From: Terriglobia bacterium
Lineage (GTDB): Bacteria > Acidobacteriota > Terriglobia > UBA7540
NCBI GenBank assembly: GCA_030037755.1
Contig: JASHQD010000575.1
Span: 1-34,174, forward strand
DNA length: 34,174 bases
Direction: 5' to 3'
Shown here: positions 8,809 through 17,536 of the stretch, piece by piece
How positions within the stretch are numbered: the stretch's first letter is position 1
How the letters are laid out: the number at the start of each line of letters is the position of its first letter
The notes under the pieces: generated by a model
What the model was told of the DNA's origin: nothing
The model's database searches: none
Seen by the model: the letters and a program-made list of their open reading frames with translations, nothing else
Program-made: the position numbers and the translations under genes

Positions 8809-9210
8809 CTGCCACCTCCCGCCTCGGATTCGCGCCCAATAGGAGCATTGAATAGATTCCTCAGGGACGCAATTGGTGTCCCCTAGGCCTTGAGAAGGCG
8901 GGCCTTCACGCCCGCCGATCGCTTTTCAGCGGCTAAGGCCGCCCTCTTCGTTGCACGTCTCCGGTGCGGCCGAAGCCTCGCCCTTTCGCAGTTCGCTCGC
9001 GCAGGCTTCTCTTCCCGGCAAGTGGTCCAGGCGTTTGCGGGTCACATTGAGCCGTGACTCGGGTCACAGGCAACTGAAGGGGTATCAGAGAAGCATGAAA
9101 TCGTACGAATCTTCCGGCAGGAAAAGACTAGCTCGAGAGGCGCGGTGTAGCGCCCACCGTCCTGTCGGACGAACGGGTGTGTTTTGGGCCGACCCGAAAG
9201 AGGAGGCAAC
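8809..9210. other. Divergent intergenic region with GC hairpin
   Basis: About 400 bases between the divergent oxidoreductase and TonB-receptor genes. A perfect 7-bp stem hairpin GGCGGGC-CTTCAC-GCCCGCC lies at 8897-8916. The 87-codon plus frame at 8951 and its minus shadow show no family resemblance or ribosome binding site. AGAGGAGG just before 9211 is the receptor's Shine-Dalgarno. I do not see a confident promoter. Confidence 0.5.
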
Positions 9211-12200
9211 ATGAGTTACAAGACAACACGGCGCCTCTTGGCGTATCTGCTGCTGAGCTTGTTCTTTGGAACACTGGTGTGCGTCTTCGGCGTCCGCGAT
9301 CTGCGGGCGCAAGCCGAAACAGGCCAGGTGGCAGGCACGGTTACCGATCAGTCCGGGGCAGTGGTCCCCAATGCGAAGGTGACCGTCACCTCGCAGGCAA
9401 CGGCCGCAGTCCGAACGACGCAGACAGGCGCCGCGGGTGAATTCGTGGTCCCCAACCTTCTACCTGGGACTTACAGCGTGAAGGTCGAGGCTCATAACTT
9501 CAAGAGCGTTGAACAATTCGCCACCATCGACCCCGGCGCGAAGGTCGGGCTCGATATTAAGCTCGAAATCGGCGTATCTACCACGGTCGTCGAGGTCGCC
9601 GGAAGCGCTGCCTCGGTCCTGGTGAATACCGAGACCCAGACCGTCAGCCAGACGATCAGCAACCAGCAGTTGATGGCGCTGCCTATCGCCACGATCAGCA
9701 ATCCCTACAGCCTGGTCGTGACCAGCGGTAACGTCTCCGAGGACGATCCCGCCGCGCGCGGTGTCGGCGTGGCCATCAACGGCATGCGTTCCGAGACGAC
9801 CAATATCCTGCTCGACGGCGCCTCGAACAACGACGAGTTCACAGCTACCACCGGCCAGGCCGTTCCCCTCGACTCCGTACAGGAGTACAACCTCCTAACC
9901 TCCGACTTCACGGCGGAATACGGACGCGTGGGCGGCGGCGTGGTGAACCTCACCACCAAGTCGGGAAGCAACGATTTCCACGGTTCCGCGTATGAGTACA
10001 ACCGGGTTTCCGACCTGGCGTCGAATGACTTCTCCAACAACGCCTATGGCATTCAAAAGGGCATTTACGACCGCAACGAGTTCGGATACTCCATCGGCGG
10101 CCCGGTGAAGAAGGACAAGCTTTACTTCTTCCAGAGCACCGAGTGGACGCGGGTCCGCAGCTCTTCGCCTTCCATCGCCTTTGTGGCGGATCCGGCCCTG
10201 GTCTCGCTGGCCGCGGCCAACACCCAGGGCTTTTACAGCGCCCGAGGCTCCTCGTTGGTGGCAAGCGCCGCCAAGCTGGCGGTCTACACACGGGGGCAGT
10301 TGGCTGCGCAGGGTGTCGATCCCTGCACCGGCGCAACTGGGACAGACGCGTGCACCGCCATTCCGATGTCCACGCCCATGTTCGACGAAGTGGCCTACAA
10401 CGTTCCCGCGGACGCGGGCGGCGGGTCACCCCAGAATACCTACGACCTGGTAGGGCGCGGCGACTGGAATGCATCCGACAAGACCACCGTCTATGGGCGT
10501 TACGCCCTGTACAGCGAACTCGACTTCCCGGGCACTATCACCAGCAGCCCCTACGCCGGGTACAACACGGGCCAGACGAGCAGGGACAACAATTTCGTGC
10601 TCTCTATGACCCACACGTTTTCGCCCACATTCGTCAGCCAGTCGAAGCTGGTCTTCGAAAGGCTGAATAACATTCAGCCCCTCGGCACGAATCCACAAGG
10701 GCCGACGATCTACACCAACCCGACTTCCGAGGGCAGCCTGCTCGGCCACGTCATTGACTTTCCCGGCTACAATCCCACCAGCCCGGGCACCGGCATTCCC
10801 TTTGGCGGCCCGCAGAACTTCGCCGAGATCTATCAGGACTTCAGCCGGGTCCATGGAACTCACGAAATCCGCTTCGGCGGGACTTTCACGTATATGCAGG
10901 ACAACCGGACGTTCGCAGCGTATGGAACCGCAGGCGAGGCATTGAGCGAAACCAGCGGTATTGCCGATGTCGCCATGGACAACTTCCTGAACGGCACCAT
11001 CGCTCAATTCACCGGAGCCGTCAACCCCGAAGGACATTACCCTTGCTACAACTCGATCGGCAATGCCTTCGCGGGCGATTTTGGAATTCCCTCCACTCCG
11101 ATTGCCACGCCGTCCTGCACCGTGACGCTGCCCACCACACAGCCCAATTTCAGCCGCAGCAACCGTTACAACGAGGGCGCGCTCTACGTCCAGGATGCCT
11201 GGAAGGCTTCGCCCCGGTTTACGCTGAACATGGGCGTTCGCTGGGAGTACTTCGGCCCGCAGCATGACACGGATCCGAATCTCGATTCCAACTTCTATCC
11301 GGCTTTTTCGGAACCGACTCTCCAGCTTGCCATTGCCAATGGCAACGTCAGCACGACACCGCAGAGCAACATCGGTGCGATCTGGAAGACGGACTATCAC
11401 AACTTCGGTCCGCGCCTGGGCTTCGCCTGGGACGTCTTTGGCAACGGGAAGACCAGCCTGAGAGGCGGATGGGGCATGAGCTACATCCGCAACTTCGGCA
11501 ACGTGACCTTCAATATATTCGAGAACCCGCCGAATTACGCGGTGGTCTCGCTGTTTGGCGGGCCGATTACCAGCAGCCTCCTCGGGCCGTTCTCGGGAAG
11601 TTCCGGATCCATCCCGCTCGGCGCCGTGGAGTTGCGGGCCGTGAATCCGGACATCACCACGGCTTACGCTCACACCTACAACTTGGACCTGCAGCGCGAA
11701 ATCGTCCCCAATGTGGTCCTGGACATCGGGTATTCGGGCTCCAAGGGCGTTCACCTCTATGACATCGCCAACGTGAACCGTCCGGGAGCCGGCAACCTCT
11801 ACCTGGGCGACCCATGTCCCGCACCGCTCGACTTGCCGGACTGCATCGCGCCGCTGGCAAGCTCGCAGTACACGTTCTTGAACTACCGCAGCGACAACGG
11901 ATTTTCCCACTACAACTCCTTGAACACCCGCGTCACCATCCGGAACGTGGGCCATTCCGGGGTCAACGTGGTGGGCAACTGGACCTGGGGCAACGCCATC
12001 GACAACCTGAGCGACACGTTCAGTTCTTCGTCGAACGACGTGAACCTCGGGTACCTCGATCCGTTCGATCCCAAGCTGGACAAAGGGCCGGCGCAGTTTG
12101 ATAACCGGCAGCGGATCGCCATCAGCGGCGTTTGGGACGCGCCTTTCTTCAAAAACACGCATGGCGCTTTCAAGCAGATCTTCGACGGCTGGAGCTTCGC

Positions 12201-12741
12201 GCCCATCCTCACGGCGCGCACCGGCAATCCCTACACGATCTACGATTGCACCATGGCGTTCTTCTACTGCCCGCGTATGATGGAGTCTTCGGCGCTTCCG
12301 ACCAATCCGCAGACGCCGATCGCGGTTGGTTCATCAGGACTTCCGGGCACTTCGGCAATTCCCGACACTTACAGCATTCTCAACGAATGCCAGAACGTCG
12401 TGACCTTCACGGGTTGCGCGTACAACTCGAGCTACGTGAATCCGATGCTGGGTTATTCGGACTGGGGCCCGTACCCCACCAGCATGACGCAGCGGGATCT
12501 ATTCCGCAGTCCGGGCGACTGGAACATGGACTTCGGCGTTCACAAGAACTTCAAGCTGACGGAACGCGTTAGTCTTGAGCTCCGCGGCGAGATGTTCAAT
12601 TTCTTCAATCACGCCAACCTGTACGTTGAGAACGAATCGTTCGGCGGCGGCGTGGTGCTGGGATCGGGCGGAGCGCCCTACGTCCCGGCCGATTACAGCG
12701 GCCATCGCAACGTCCAGGTGGCGGCACGCGTAACGTTCTAG
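9211..12741 (+). CDS. TonB-dependent receptor, Oar-like, with carboxypeptidase-regulatory-like domain
   Basis: 1,176 residues. Starting at ATG 9211 (after AGAGGAGGCAAC, nine codons inside the tracked frame) there is a signal peptide, MSYKTTRRLLAYLLLSLFFGTLVCVFG, with cleavage likely near RAQA. Residues about 35-115 are a CarboxypepD_reg domain (GQVAGTVTDQSGAVVPNAKVTV ... LLPGTYSVKVEA). A plug-like domain follows (INGMRSETTNILLDGASNNDEF, EYGRVGGGVVNLTTKSGSNDFHGSAYEY), then a long outer-membrane barrel with alternating aromatic strands, ending in a terminal Phe (NVQVAARVTF) as expected for BAM recognition. Cys pairs in extracellular-type loops (DPCPAPLDLPDC) suggest loop disulfides. Acidobacteria encode many of these; the substrate is not predictable. 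It is monocistronic, with its own terminator. Confidence 0.93.
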   Translation: MSYKTTRRLLAYLLLSLFFGTLVCVFGVRDLRAQAETGQVAGTVTDQSGAVVPNAKVTVTSQATAAVRTTQTGAAGEFVVPNLLPGTYSVKVEAHNFKSVEQFATIDPGAKVGLDIKLEIGVSTTVVEVAGSAASVLVNTETQTVSQTISNQQLMALPIATISNPYSLVVTSGNVSEDDPAARGVGVAINGMRSETTNILLDGASNNDEFTATTGQAVPLDSVQEYNLLTSDFTAEYGRVGGGVVNLTTKSGSNDFHGSAYEYNRVSDLASNDFSNNAYGIQKGIYDRNEFGYSIGGPVKKDKLYFFQSTEWTRVRSSSPSIAFVADPALVSLAAANTQGFYSARGSSLVASAAKLAVYTRGQLAAQGVDPCTGATGTDACTAIPMSTPMFDEVAYNVPADAGGGSPQNTYDLVGRGDWNASDKTTVYGRYALYSELDFPGTITSSPYAGYNTGQTSRDNNFVLSMTHTFSPTFVSQSKLVFERLNNIQPLGTNPQGPTIYTNPTSEGSLLGHVIDFPGYNPTSPGTGIPFGGPQNFAEIYQDFSRVHGTHEIRFGGTFTYMQDNRTFAAYGTAGEALSETSGIADVAMDNFLNGTIAQFTGAVNPEGHYPCYNSIGNAFAGDFGIPSTPIATPSCTVTLPTTQPNFSRSNRYNEGALYVQDAWKASPRFTLNMGVRWEYFGPQHDTDPNLDSNFYPAFSEPTLQLAIANGNVSTTPQSNIGAIWKTDYHNFGPRLGFAWDVFGNGKTSLRGGWGMSYIRNFGNVTFNIFENPPNYAVVSLFGGPITSSLLGPFSGSSGSIPLGAVELRAVNPDITTAYAHTYNLDLQREIVPNVVLDIGYSGSKGVHLYDIANVNRPGAGNLYLGDPCPAPLDLPDCIAPLASSQYTFLNYRSDNGFSHYNSLNTRVTIRNVGHSGVNVVGNWTWGNAIDNLSDTFSSSSNDVNLGYLDPFDPKLDKGPAQFDNRQRIAISGVWDAPFFKNTHGAFKQIFDGWSFAPILTARTGNPYTIYDCTMAFFYCPRMMESSALPTNPQTPIAVGSSGLPGTSAIPDTYSILNECQNVVTFTGCAYNSSYVNPMLGYSDWGPYPTSMTQRDLFRSPGDWNMDFGVHKNFKLTERVSLELRGEMFNFFNHANLYVENESFGGGVVLGSGGAPYVPADYSGHRNVQVAARVTF

Positions 12742-12802
12742 AGCTTTCTGAAACTCGGGCGAGTCCTGACTTGCCGCGAGCCTTGAAGATGTTCTGCAAT
12801 CT

Positions 12803-12841
12803 GGCGGGTGAGCCGAGAGGTTCACCCGCCGTTTTTGTTTT
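12803..12841 (+). terminator. Intrinsic terminator of the TonB-receptor gene
   Basis: GGCGGGTGA and TTCACCCGCC pair around a short loop and are followed directly by GTTTTTGTTTT. It lies about 60 bases past the receptor stop codon. This is the clearest rho-independent terminator in the window. The following 12842-13050 stretch holds nothing I can name. Confidence 0.9.
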
Positions 12842-13063
12842 CGAAGAGGCCCTTGGGGCGCCCGTGCCGCCTGGTGACGCGCGCTCGCATTTTCATCAGA
12901 GCGCGGCCGTGTCCTGATACCTCCCCACCCTTGGTCACACGAACGCTCAAGGTGCTCAGCCCCTACCACAAAATGGAATGTTCCGTAACCCACGACTTGT
13001 TTCGCCGTTTACACATCATGGATGATGGGTGCTGTCTCAGTTTGACGATCTTGGAGGTGGCTT

Positions 13064-13927
13064 ATGCCGGAACCTGCAAGCAAAACACGCGAGTATGCCC
13101 TGGGGCATTCCGCCCCGGAGCTGGATCGCCTGAGCCTGCAGGCGAAGCTGCTGGAGCCATTTACGCGGCGGGTGTTTGAGGACGCTGGAATCGGGCCCGG
13201 CATGAAGGTGCTCGACGTCGGCAGCGGTGCAGGCGACGTCGCCTTCCTGTTGCGGGAAATCGTCGGACCGGAGGGCAAGGTGGTTGGGGCGGACCGCCCG
13301 CCCGAAGCGATCCAGAGATCGCGGGAGCGCGCCGCGGCGCTCGGATATTCCAACGTGGAATTCGTGCAGGGCGACCCTGTCGATGTGGACTTCGACGAGC
13401 CGTTCGATGCCCTGGCTGGCCGCTTTGTGCTGATGTACTATCCGAGTCCGAGCGGCGCCCTGAGCCGGTTGGCGCGCCACGTCCGACCCGGCGGCGTGAT
13501 TGTCTTCCAGGAGTCCGATAATACGGGCGCGCGCACCTTTCCCCCGCAGCCCTTGTTCGAACGGCTCTTCGAACTGATGGTCAATGCCCTCGAGTTCTCC
13601 GGCGCGGAACCCCGAATGGCCCTGAAGCTTTACCCAACCTTCGTGGACGCCGGACTACCCGCACCTTCCCTGCAAACCCATGTCGCAATTATGGGATTCC
13701 AGGACCCCTTCGTCGAACCCTTATGCAACTTCCTGGTGCAAGGCCTCCGCAGCGTGACGCCGGTTCTTATCAAGCACGGTTTGGCAGCGGAGCGGGAACT
13801 GGCCCTTGACACCTACGCTCAGCGCATGAGCCAGGAGTTCCGCGCCGGACGCGGGGTCATGATGAGTCCGCCGTTCGTCGGCGGCTGGGTCCGGAAACCG
13901 GACGAAGGGTTAGGGGCTAGAGGCTAG
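13064..13927 (+). CDS. Class I SAM-dependent methyltransferase
   Basis: 287 residues. The Rossmann-type methyltransferase core spans about residues 40-155: motif I VLDVGSGAGDVAFLL (residues 49-63), the acidic end of strand 2 in KVVGADRPPEAI, motif II-like NVEFVQGDPVDVDFDEPFDAL, and RLARHVRPGGVIVFQESDN. The C-terminal 130 residues form a helical cap typical of small-molecule (UbiE/Coq5-like) enzymes rather than rRNA or protein methylases. The substrate is unknown. TTGGAGGTGGCTT before the ATG is a good Shine-Dalgarno. The last codons (EGLGARG) and the stop TAG lie in a GGCTAGA/GGCTAGG heptamer pair, so the C-terminal tail may derive from repeat DNA. It appears monocistronic. Confidence 0.88.
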   Translation: MPEPASKTREYALGHSAPELDRLSLQAKLLEPFTRRVFEDAGIGPGMKVLDVGSGAGDVAFLLREIVGPEGKVVGADRPPEAIQRSRERAAALGYSNVEFVQGDPVDVDFDEPFDALAGRFVLMYYPSPSGALSRLARHVRPGGVIVFQESDNTGARTFPPQPLFERLFELMVNALEFSGAEPRMALKLYPTFVDAGLPAPSLQTHVAIMGFQDPFVEPLCNFLVQGLRSVTPVLIKHGLAAERELALDTYAQRMSQEFRAGRGVMMSPPFVGGWVRKPDEGLGARG

Positions 13928-13935
13928 GCCTTAGA

Positions 13936-14100
13936 TTAGTTCCTCTACCGTAGGATTCTGCCCGTTTCTGGAAGGATATTTTGGCCACTTCGGTTTGGCC
14001 CTTTGTTCATACGGTTCGAAGGTCTCCACCTGCTGACTGTCGACTGTTGACTGCCGACTGTCGACTTGTAGCCTCTTTGGTTCCGGCTCTGCCGGTTAGG
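13936..14100 (+). repeat. Dispersed 165-bp repeat, copy B, with heptamer array
   Basis: Second copy of the 5274-5424 repeat, nine bases after the methyltransferase stop codon. It contains four phased heptamers GACTGTC/GACTGTT/GACTGCC/GACTGTC (about 14035-14062), against two in copy A. It lacks the 29-bp inverted repeats that frame copy A. The rest of 13928-14218 holds no gene; a CCCGC/GCGGG hairpin lies near 14143-14160. Confidence 0.88.
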
Positions 14101-14218
14101 TGTCTAAGTCTCACAGCACCAGCGCATTACTTCAAAAAAGCCGCTCCCGCAAAGGCGGGTCCTAACGGCCTGCCCACGCCCGCCCGATGCAGGTTACAAT
14201 ACGACCACAGGTGAAATC

Positions 14219-15019
14219 ATGGCGCAGAAGGATTGCCCGCACTGCCAGGGTACGGGCTGGAAGTTGGTGGAGGTGGAGGGCGTACTTCGCGCCCAGCGTT
14301 GCGGCTGCGGCCTGGCCCGGCAGCCCATCGACCTGCTACACCGCTCCCGGATTCCGCCCCGTTACGAGCACTGCACCCTGGCGAATTTCGATCTGCGCAA
14401 GGACGCGGCCACCGGGTCTGTCAACGGGTACCTGGAGCGAGCCAAGAGCGACGCCGCCTTCTTCGTGCGCGAGTATCCGAACGTCGACTGTGGCCTGGTT
14501 TTTACCGGCCCCACGGGCGTAGGCAAGACCCACCTGGCCGTGGCGGTGGTGCGCGGGCTGATCGAGCGCGGCTTCGACTGCCTCTTCGTGGATTTCCGCG
14601 AGCTGCTGCAGCAGATCCGCGAGAGCTACGATCCGGTGGCCGAAACCACCGAACTGCGTCTGCTGCAGCCCGTGATTGAAACCGAGGTTCTGCTGCTGGA
14701 CGAACTGGTGGCCGCCAATCCCAACGACTGGCTGAAGGAGCGGCTCGCGTACATCATCAACGCCCGCTACAACCAGAAGAAGGTCATGCTGATCACGACC
14801 ACGCTGGCGTTTGGCGACGCGGCGGGTGCGTCCGACGGCGAATCACGCGGAGCCCGGATGCCTTCGGGCGAATCGGTTCCCAATCTCGAGCGCTCGCTCG
14901 ATCAGTTCGGCGTCACGCTCAGTTCGCGCCTGTACGAGATGTGCAAACCGATCGAAATCCACGCGCACGACTTCCGCCGAGAGGTGAAACAGGCCGGCTA
15001 CCGGTTCTACGCCGATTAG
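14219..15019 (+). CDS. DnaC/IstB-like AAA+ ATPase with N-terminal zinc-ribbon
   Basis: 266 residues. The N-terminus holds CPHCQGTGW (Cys6, Cys9) and RCGCG (Cys28, Cys30), a probable small zinc-binding module. A DnaC/DnaI-type AAA+ domain follows: Walker A GPTGVGKTHLA (about 97-107), Walker B VLLLDEL (157-163), sensor-like VMLITTT, and an arginine-finger-like segment LSSRLYEMCKPIEI near the end. Relatives load the replicative helicase or act beside IS21 transposases. No istA is adjacent here, and the gene is paired with a DinG-type helicase 14 bases downstream, so a chromosomal replication or repair role is more likely. A Gly/Ser-rich insert (GDAAGASDGESRGARMP) separates sensor 1 from the C-terminal part. 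AGGTG precedes the ATG. Confidence 0.85.
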   Translation: MAQKDCPHCQGTGWKLVEVEGVLRAQRCGCGLARQPIDLLHRSRIPPRYEHCTLANFDLRKDAATGSVNGYLERAKSDAAFFVREYPNVDCGLVFTGPTGVGKTHLAVAVVRGLIERGFDCLFVDFRELLQQIRESYDPVAETTELRLLQPVIETEVLLLDELVAANPNDWLKERLAYIINARYNQKKVMLITTTLAFGDAAGASDGESRGARMPSGESVPNLERSLDQFGVTLSSRLYEMCKPIEIHAHDFRREVKQAGYRFYAD

Positions 15020-15033
15020 ATGCCTTGACTTCC

Positions 15034-17001
15034 ATGCCTACGATTGCACGGAAATCTCCGGGATCTTCGACGACGGCGGCGCCCGCCAACCTGGAGCGCG
15101 TCTTCGGGCTTGGTGGATGGCTCGCCCGCCATCATCCCCGCTACGAGCACCGTCCGGCGCAACTCGAAATGGCGGAGGAAGTCGCGGCGGCGCTCGAGAA
15201 TCGCAAGCATTTGATCGCCGAAGCGGGCACCGGAACAGGCAAGACGCTTGCCTATCTCGTGCCCATCATTCTCAGCGGCAAGCGTGTGGTGATCTCCACG
15301 GGCACCAAGAATCTGCAGGAGCAGCTTTTCACCAAGGACCTGCCTTTTCTCAAAAAGCTCTTCCCCGACGTGCGCGCCACACTGATGAAAGGCCGCGCGA
15401 ATTACCTCTGCCGCCAGAAGCTCTATGACGCCGAGCGCCAGCCCGTGCTGAGCGGCCTCGACGAGATGGACCTGTTCGCGCAGATTCGCAAGTGGGAGCA
15501 GCGCACCCAGACCGGCGATCGCGTCGAACTGCACCACATGCCGGACACGAGTGATTTGTGGTCGAAGCTCGACGCGCGCCGTGACACCTGCACGGGCCAG
15601 AAATGCCCCGAGTTCTCGCGCTGCTTTATCACCTTGATGCACCAGCGCGCCGCCGAATCGGACATCATCATCGTCAACCATCATCTGTTCTTCGCGGACC
15701 TCGCGCTGAAGCAGGACGATTACGCGAGCCTGCTGCCAGATTACGCCGCCGTGATCTTCGACGAAGCGCACGATTTGGAGGACGTGGCCACGCAGTATTT
15801 CGGAATGCAGTTCTCGAATTATCGTGCGGAAGAGCTGGCGCGCGACACGGAACAGACGCTGAAGCAGAAGGATCTGAAAATCGCGGACGTGCTGGCGGCA
15901 GTAGGGGATCTGCGCCGGCGTTCCGAGATGTTCTTTGACCTGTTCCCGGCAGGCGAAGGCCGGCATCCTTTCGACCGCCGCGACCAGTTTCTGGAAGGGA
16001 ATCGCGCGCATTACAGCAATGTCCAGAATGCCCTGCTGCGCCTCGAAACCGAGCTAAAGCGCGTCCCCGATCGGCCGGAGGAGATCAACAACCTGGCGCG
16101 CCGCGCCGAGGAGTTGCGCAAAACGCTCGAAACTGTGCTGGAAAGCCAGGACCGCAACTATGTCTATTGGTGGGAAAGGCGCGGGCGAGGCATATTTGTG
16201 GAGGCGTCGCCCATCGACGTCTCGGCGATTCTGCGCGAGCGCTTGTTCGAAAAAGTCGAATGCACCGTGCTCACTTCCGCAACGCTGGTGGTGGGCGGCA
16301 CGTTCGATTTTCTGAAGCGCCGCCTGGGACTCGACAACGCCACCGAGCGCGTGTTCCCCTCGCATTTTGATTTCAAGCAGCAGGCGCTGCTTTACACGCC
16401 GCAGCAGATGCCCGATCCGCGGGAGCCGAATTTCGGCGCGCGCGCGGCGGACGAGGTGGTCGAGATTCTAAAGGCGACTCGCGGACGCGCTTTCGTCCTG
16501 TTTACGTCGTACCAGCAGATGCGCGACACCTTCGAACGCGTGCGCTCGCGCGTGCGTTATCCGATGCTGATTCAGGGTCAGGCGCCCCGCAACGCGTTGC
16601 TGGAGCGCTTTCGCACCACGCCGCACGCGGTGCTCTTTGCCACCAGCTCCTTCTGGCAGGGCGTGGACGTGCAGGGCGAGCAGCTGAGCGCGGTGATCAT
16701 CGACCGGCTGCCGTTCGCCGTCCCGTCGGACCCTGTGGTCGCGGCGCGCATCCGGCAACTGAACGAGGACGGCGGCAACGCGTTTATGGAATACCAGGTG
16801 CCGCAGGCGGTGATCTCATTGAAGCAGGGATTCGGGCGATTGATTCGCAGCACCACCGATCGCGGCGTGCTGGTCATTCTCGATCCGCGGATCATCAAAA
16901 TGCGATACGGGCAGCAGTTCTTCGAAAGCCTGCCCGACTACGGGCGCACGTCGCGCATCGAGGCCGTGAAGGAGTTCATGGAGAGAAATGCTGAAGTATG
17001 A
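15034..17001 (+). CDS. DinG/XPD-family ATP-dependent DNA helicase
   Basis: 655 residues. It is an SF2 Fe-S helicase: Walker A AEAGTGTGKTLAYL (62-75), motif Ia STGTKNLQEQLF, four Cys spaced as in the XPD/DinG Fe-S domain (Cys126 in NYLC, Cys186, Cys191 and Cys197 in DTCTGQKCPEFSRC), DEAH box FDEAHDLEDVA (242-252), motif IV-like RAFVLFTSYQQM, motif V SSFWQGVDVQGEQL and motif VI QGFGRLIRS. Relatives unwind DNA or R-loops 5' to 3'. I cut the 31-codon upstream extension because it overlaps the DnaC-like gene. There is no Shine-Dalgarno before ATG 15034, so translation is probably coupled to the upstream gene. The stop codon lies inside a heptamer array. Confidence 0.93.
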   Translation: MPTIARKSPGSSTTAAPANLERVFGLGGWLARHHPRYEHRPAQLEMAEEVAAALENRKHLIAEAGTGTGKTLAYLVPIILSGKRVVISTGTKNLQEQLFTKDLPFLKKLFPDVRATLMKGRANYLCRQKLYDAERQPVLSGLDEMDLFAQIRKWEQRTQTGDRVELHHMPDTSDLWSKLDARRDTCTGQKCPEFSRCFITLMHQRAAESDIIIVNHHLFFADLALKQDDYASLLPDYAAVIFDEAHDLEDVATQYFGMQFSNYRAEELARDTEQTLKQKDLKIADVLAAVGDLRRRSEMFFDLFPAGEGRHPFDRRDQFLEGNRAHYSNVQNALLRLETELKRVPDRPEEINNLARRAEELRKTLETVLESQDRNYVYWWERRGRGIFVEASPIDVSAILRERLFEKVECTVLTSATLVVGGTFDFLKRRLGLDNATERVFPSHFDFKQQALLYTPQQMPDPREPNFGARAADEVVEILKATRGRAFVLFTSYQQMRDTFERVRSRVRYPMLIQGQAPRNALLERFRTTPHAVLFATSSFWQGVDVQGEQLSAVIIDRLPFAVPSDPVVAARIRQLNEDGGNAFMEYQVPQAVISLKQGFGRLIRSTTDRGVLVILDPRIIKMRYGQQFFESLPDYGRTSRIEAVKEFMERNAEV

Positions 17002-17066
17002 AGTTTGAAGTTTGAAAGCGGTGCGATCCTCGGCCTTGGCCGTTCATACTTCAGACTTCATACTTG
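16992..17066. repeat. Heptamer hairpin at the end of the helicase gene
   Basis: Units GTATGAA/GTTTGAA/GTTTGAA run through and past the TGA stop codon. After a 25-base loop come the complementary units TTCATAC/TTCAGAC/TTCATAC (17043-17063). The two arms pair imperfectly over about 22 bases and could serve as a transcription end or a stability element. Confidence 0.8.
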
Positions 17067-17114
17067 TAGTGGGTCGCAGGCAAGATTGTCTGCACGACGT
17101 TATGAGGGGCTATC

Positions 17115-17489
17115 GTGTTCGAAGTCTCGATTGACTATTCATTCTCCGCGGGTCACGCCTTGCGCGACTACAAGGGCAAGTCTGAAAACACGCATGGGCA
17201 CAACTACAAGGTCCGCGTTTCGGTTGAGGGCGAGAAGCTCGACTCGACCGGACTGCTGATCGACTTCATCGATCTGCGCGATGCGGTAAAGAGTATCGTG
17301 GACCGCTTCGATCATCAATTCCTCAATGAAGTAGCGCCGTTCGACGAGCTGAACCCGTCCGCGGAGAACATCGCGCGGTACTTTTCGGAGCAGCTGGCGC
17401 CGCGGGTGAGTCAGTACGGGGCGAGATTGCAGGCGGTCACGATTTGGGAGACGGATTCGAGCTTTGCAACGTACCGGCCCGGACGCTGA
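17115..17489 (+). CDS. QueD/PTPS-family 6-carboxytetrahydropterin synthase homologue with Cys-to-Ser change
   Basis: 124 residues, the usual T-fold length. Zinc ligands are seen in FSAGH and THGHNYKV, and DRFDHQFLNE and the late Glu in VTIWETDSSFATY are in place. QueD normally has Cys four residues before HGH. Here the box reads KSENTHGH, with Ser (TCT) in that position and Glu at minus 3. Glu near this position is characteristic of PTPS-III enzymes that supply the folate pathway, so the protein may serve folate rather than queuosine; this is inference from one motif. Translation starts at GTG 17115 after GAGGGG. No other queuosine or folate gene is in the window. Confidence 0.85.
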   Translation: MFEVSIDYSFSAGHALRDYKGKSENTHGHNYKVRVSVEGEKLDSTGLLIDFIDLRDAVKSIVDRFDHQFLNEVAPFDELNPSAENIARYFSEQLAPRVSQYGARLQAVTIWETDSSFATYRPGR

Positions 17490-17536
17490 TGTTCCGTGGC
17501 CGACAGTAAAATCTGGCACAGACAGGGAGAGGGATT

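Noticed and set aside
8951-9214. 87-codon frame upstream of the TonB receptor
   Set aside because: No ribosome-binding site and no similarity. It runs over the receptor's own Shine-Dalgarno and start.
10426-12162. 578-codon minus-strand frame opposite the TonB receptor
   Set aside because: The plus strand encodes a convincing receptor; this frame has the skewed composition of a shadow.
14219-15019. IstB of an IS21 element
   Set aside because: No istA beside it and no terminal repeats around it. It has a zinc-ribbon N-terminus and a helicase partner, unlike transposition ATPases.
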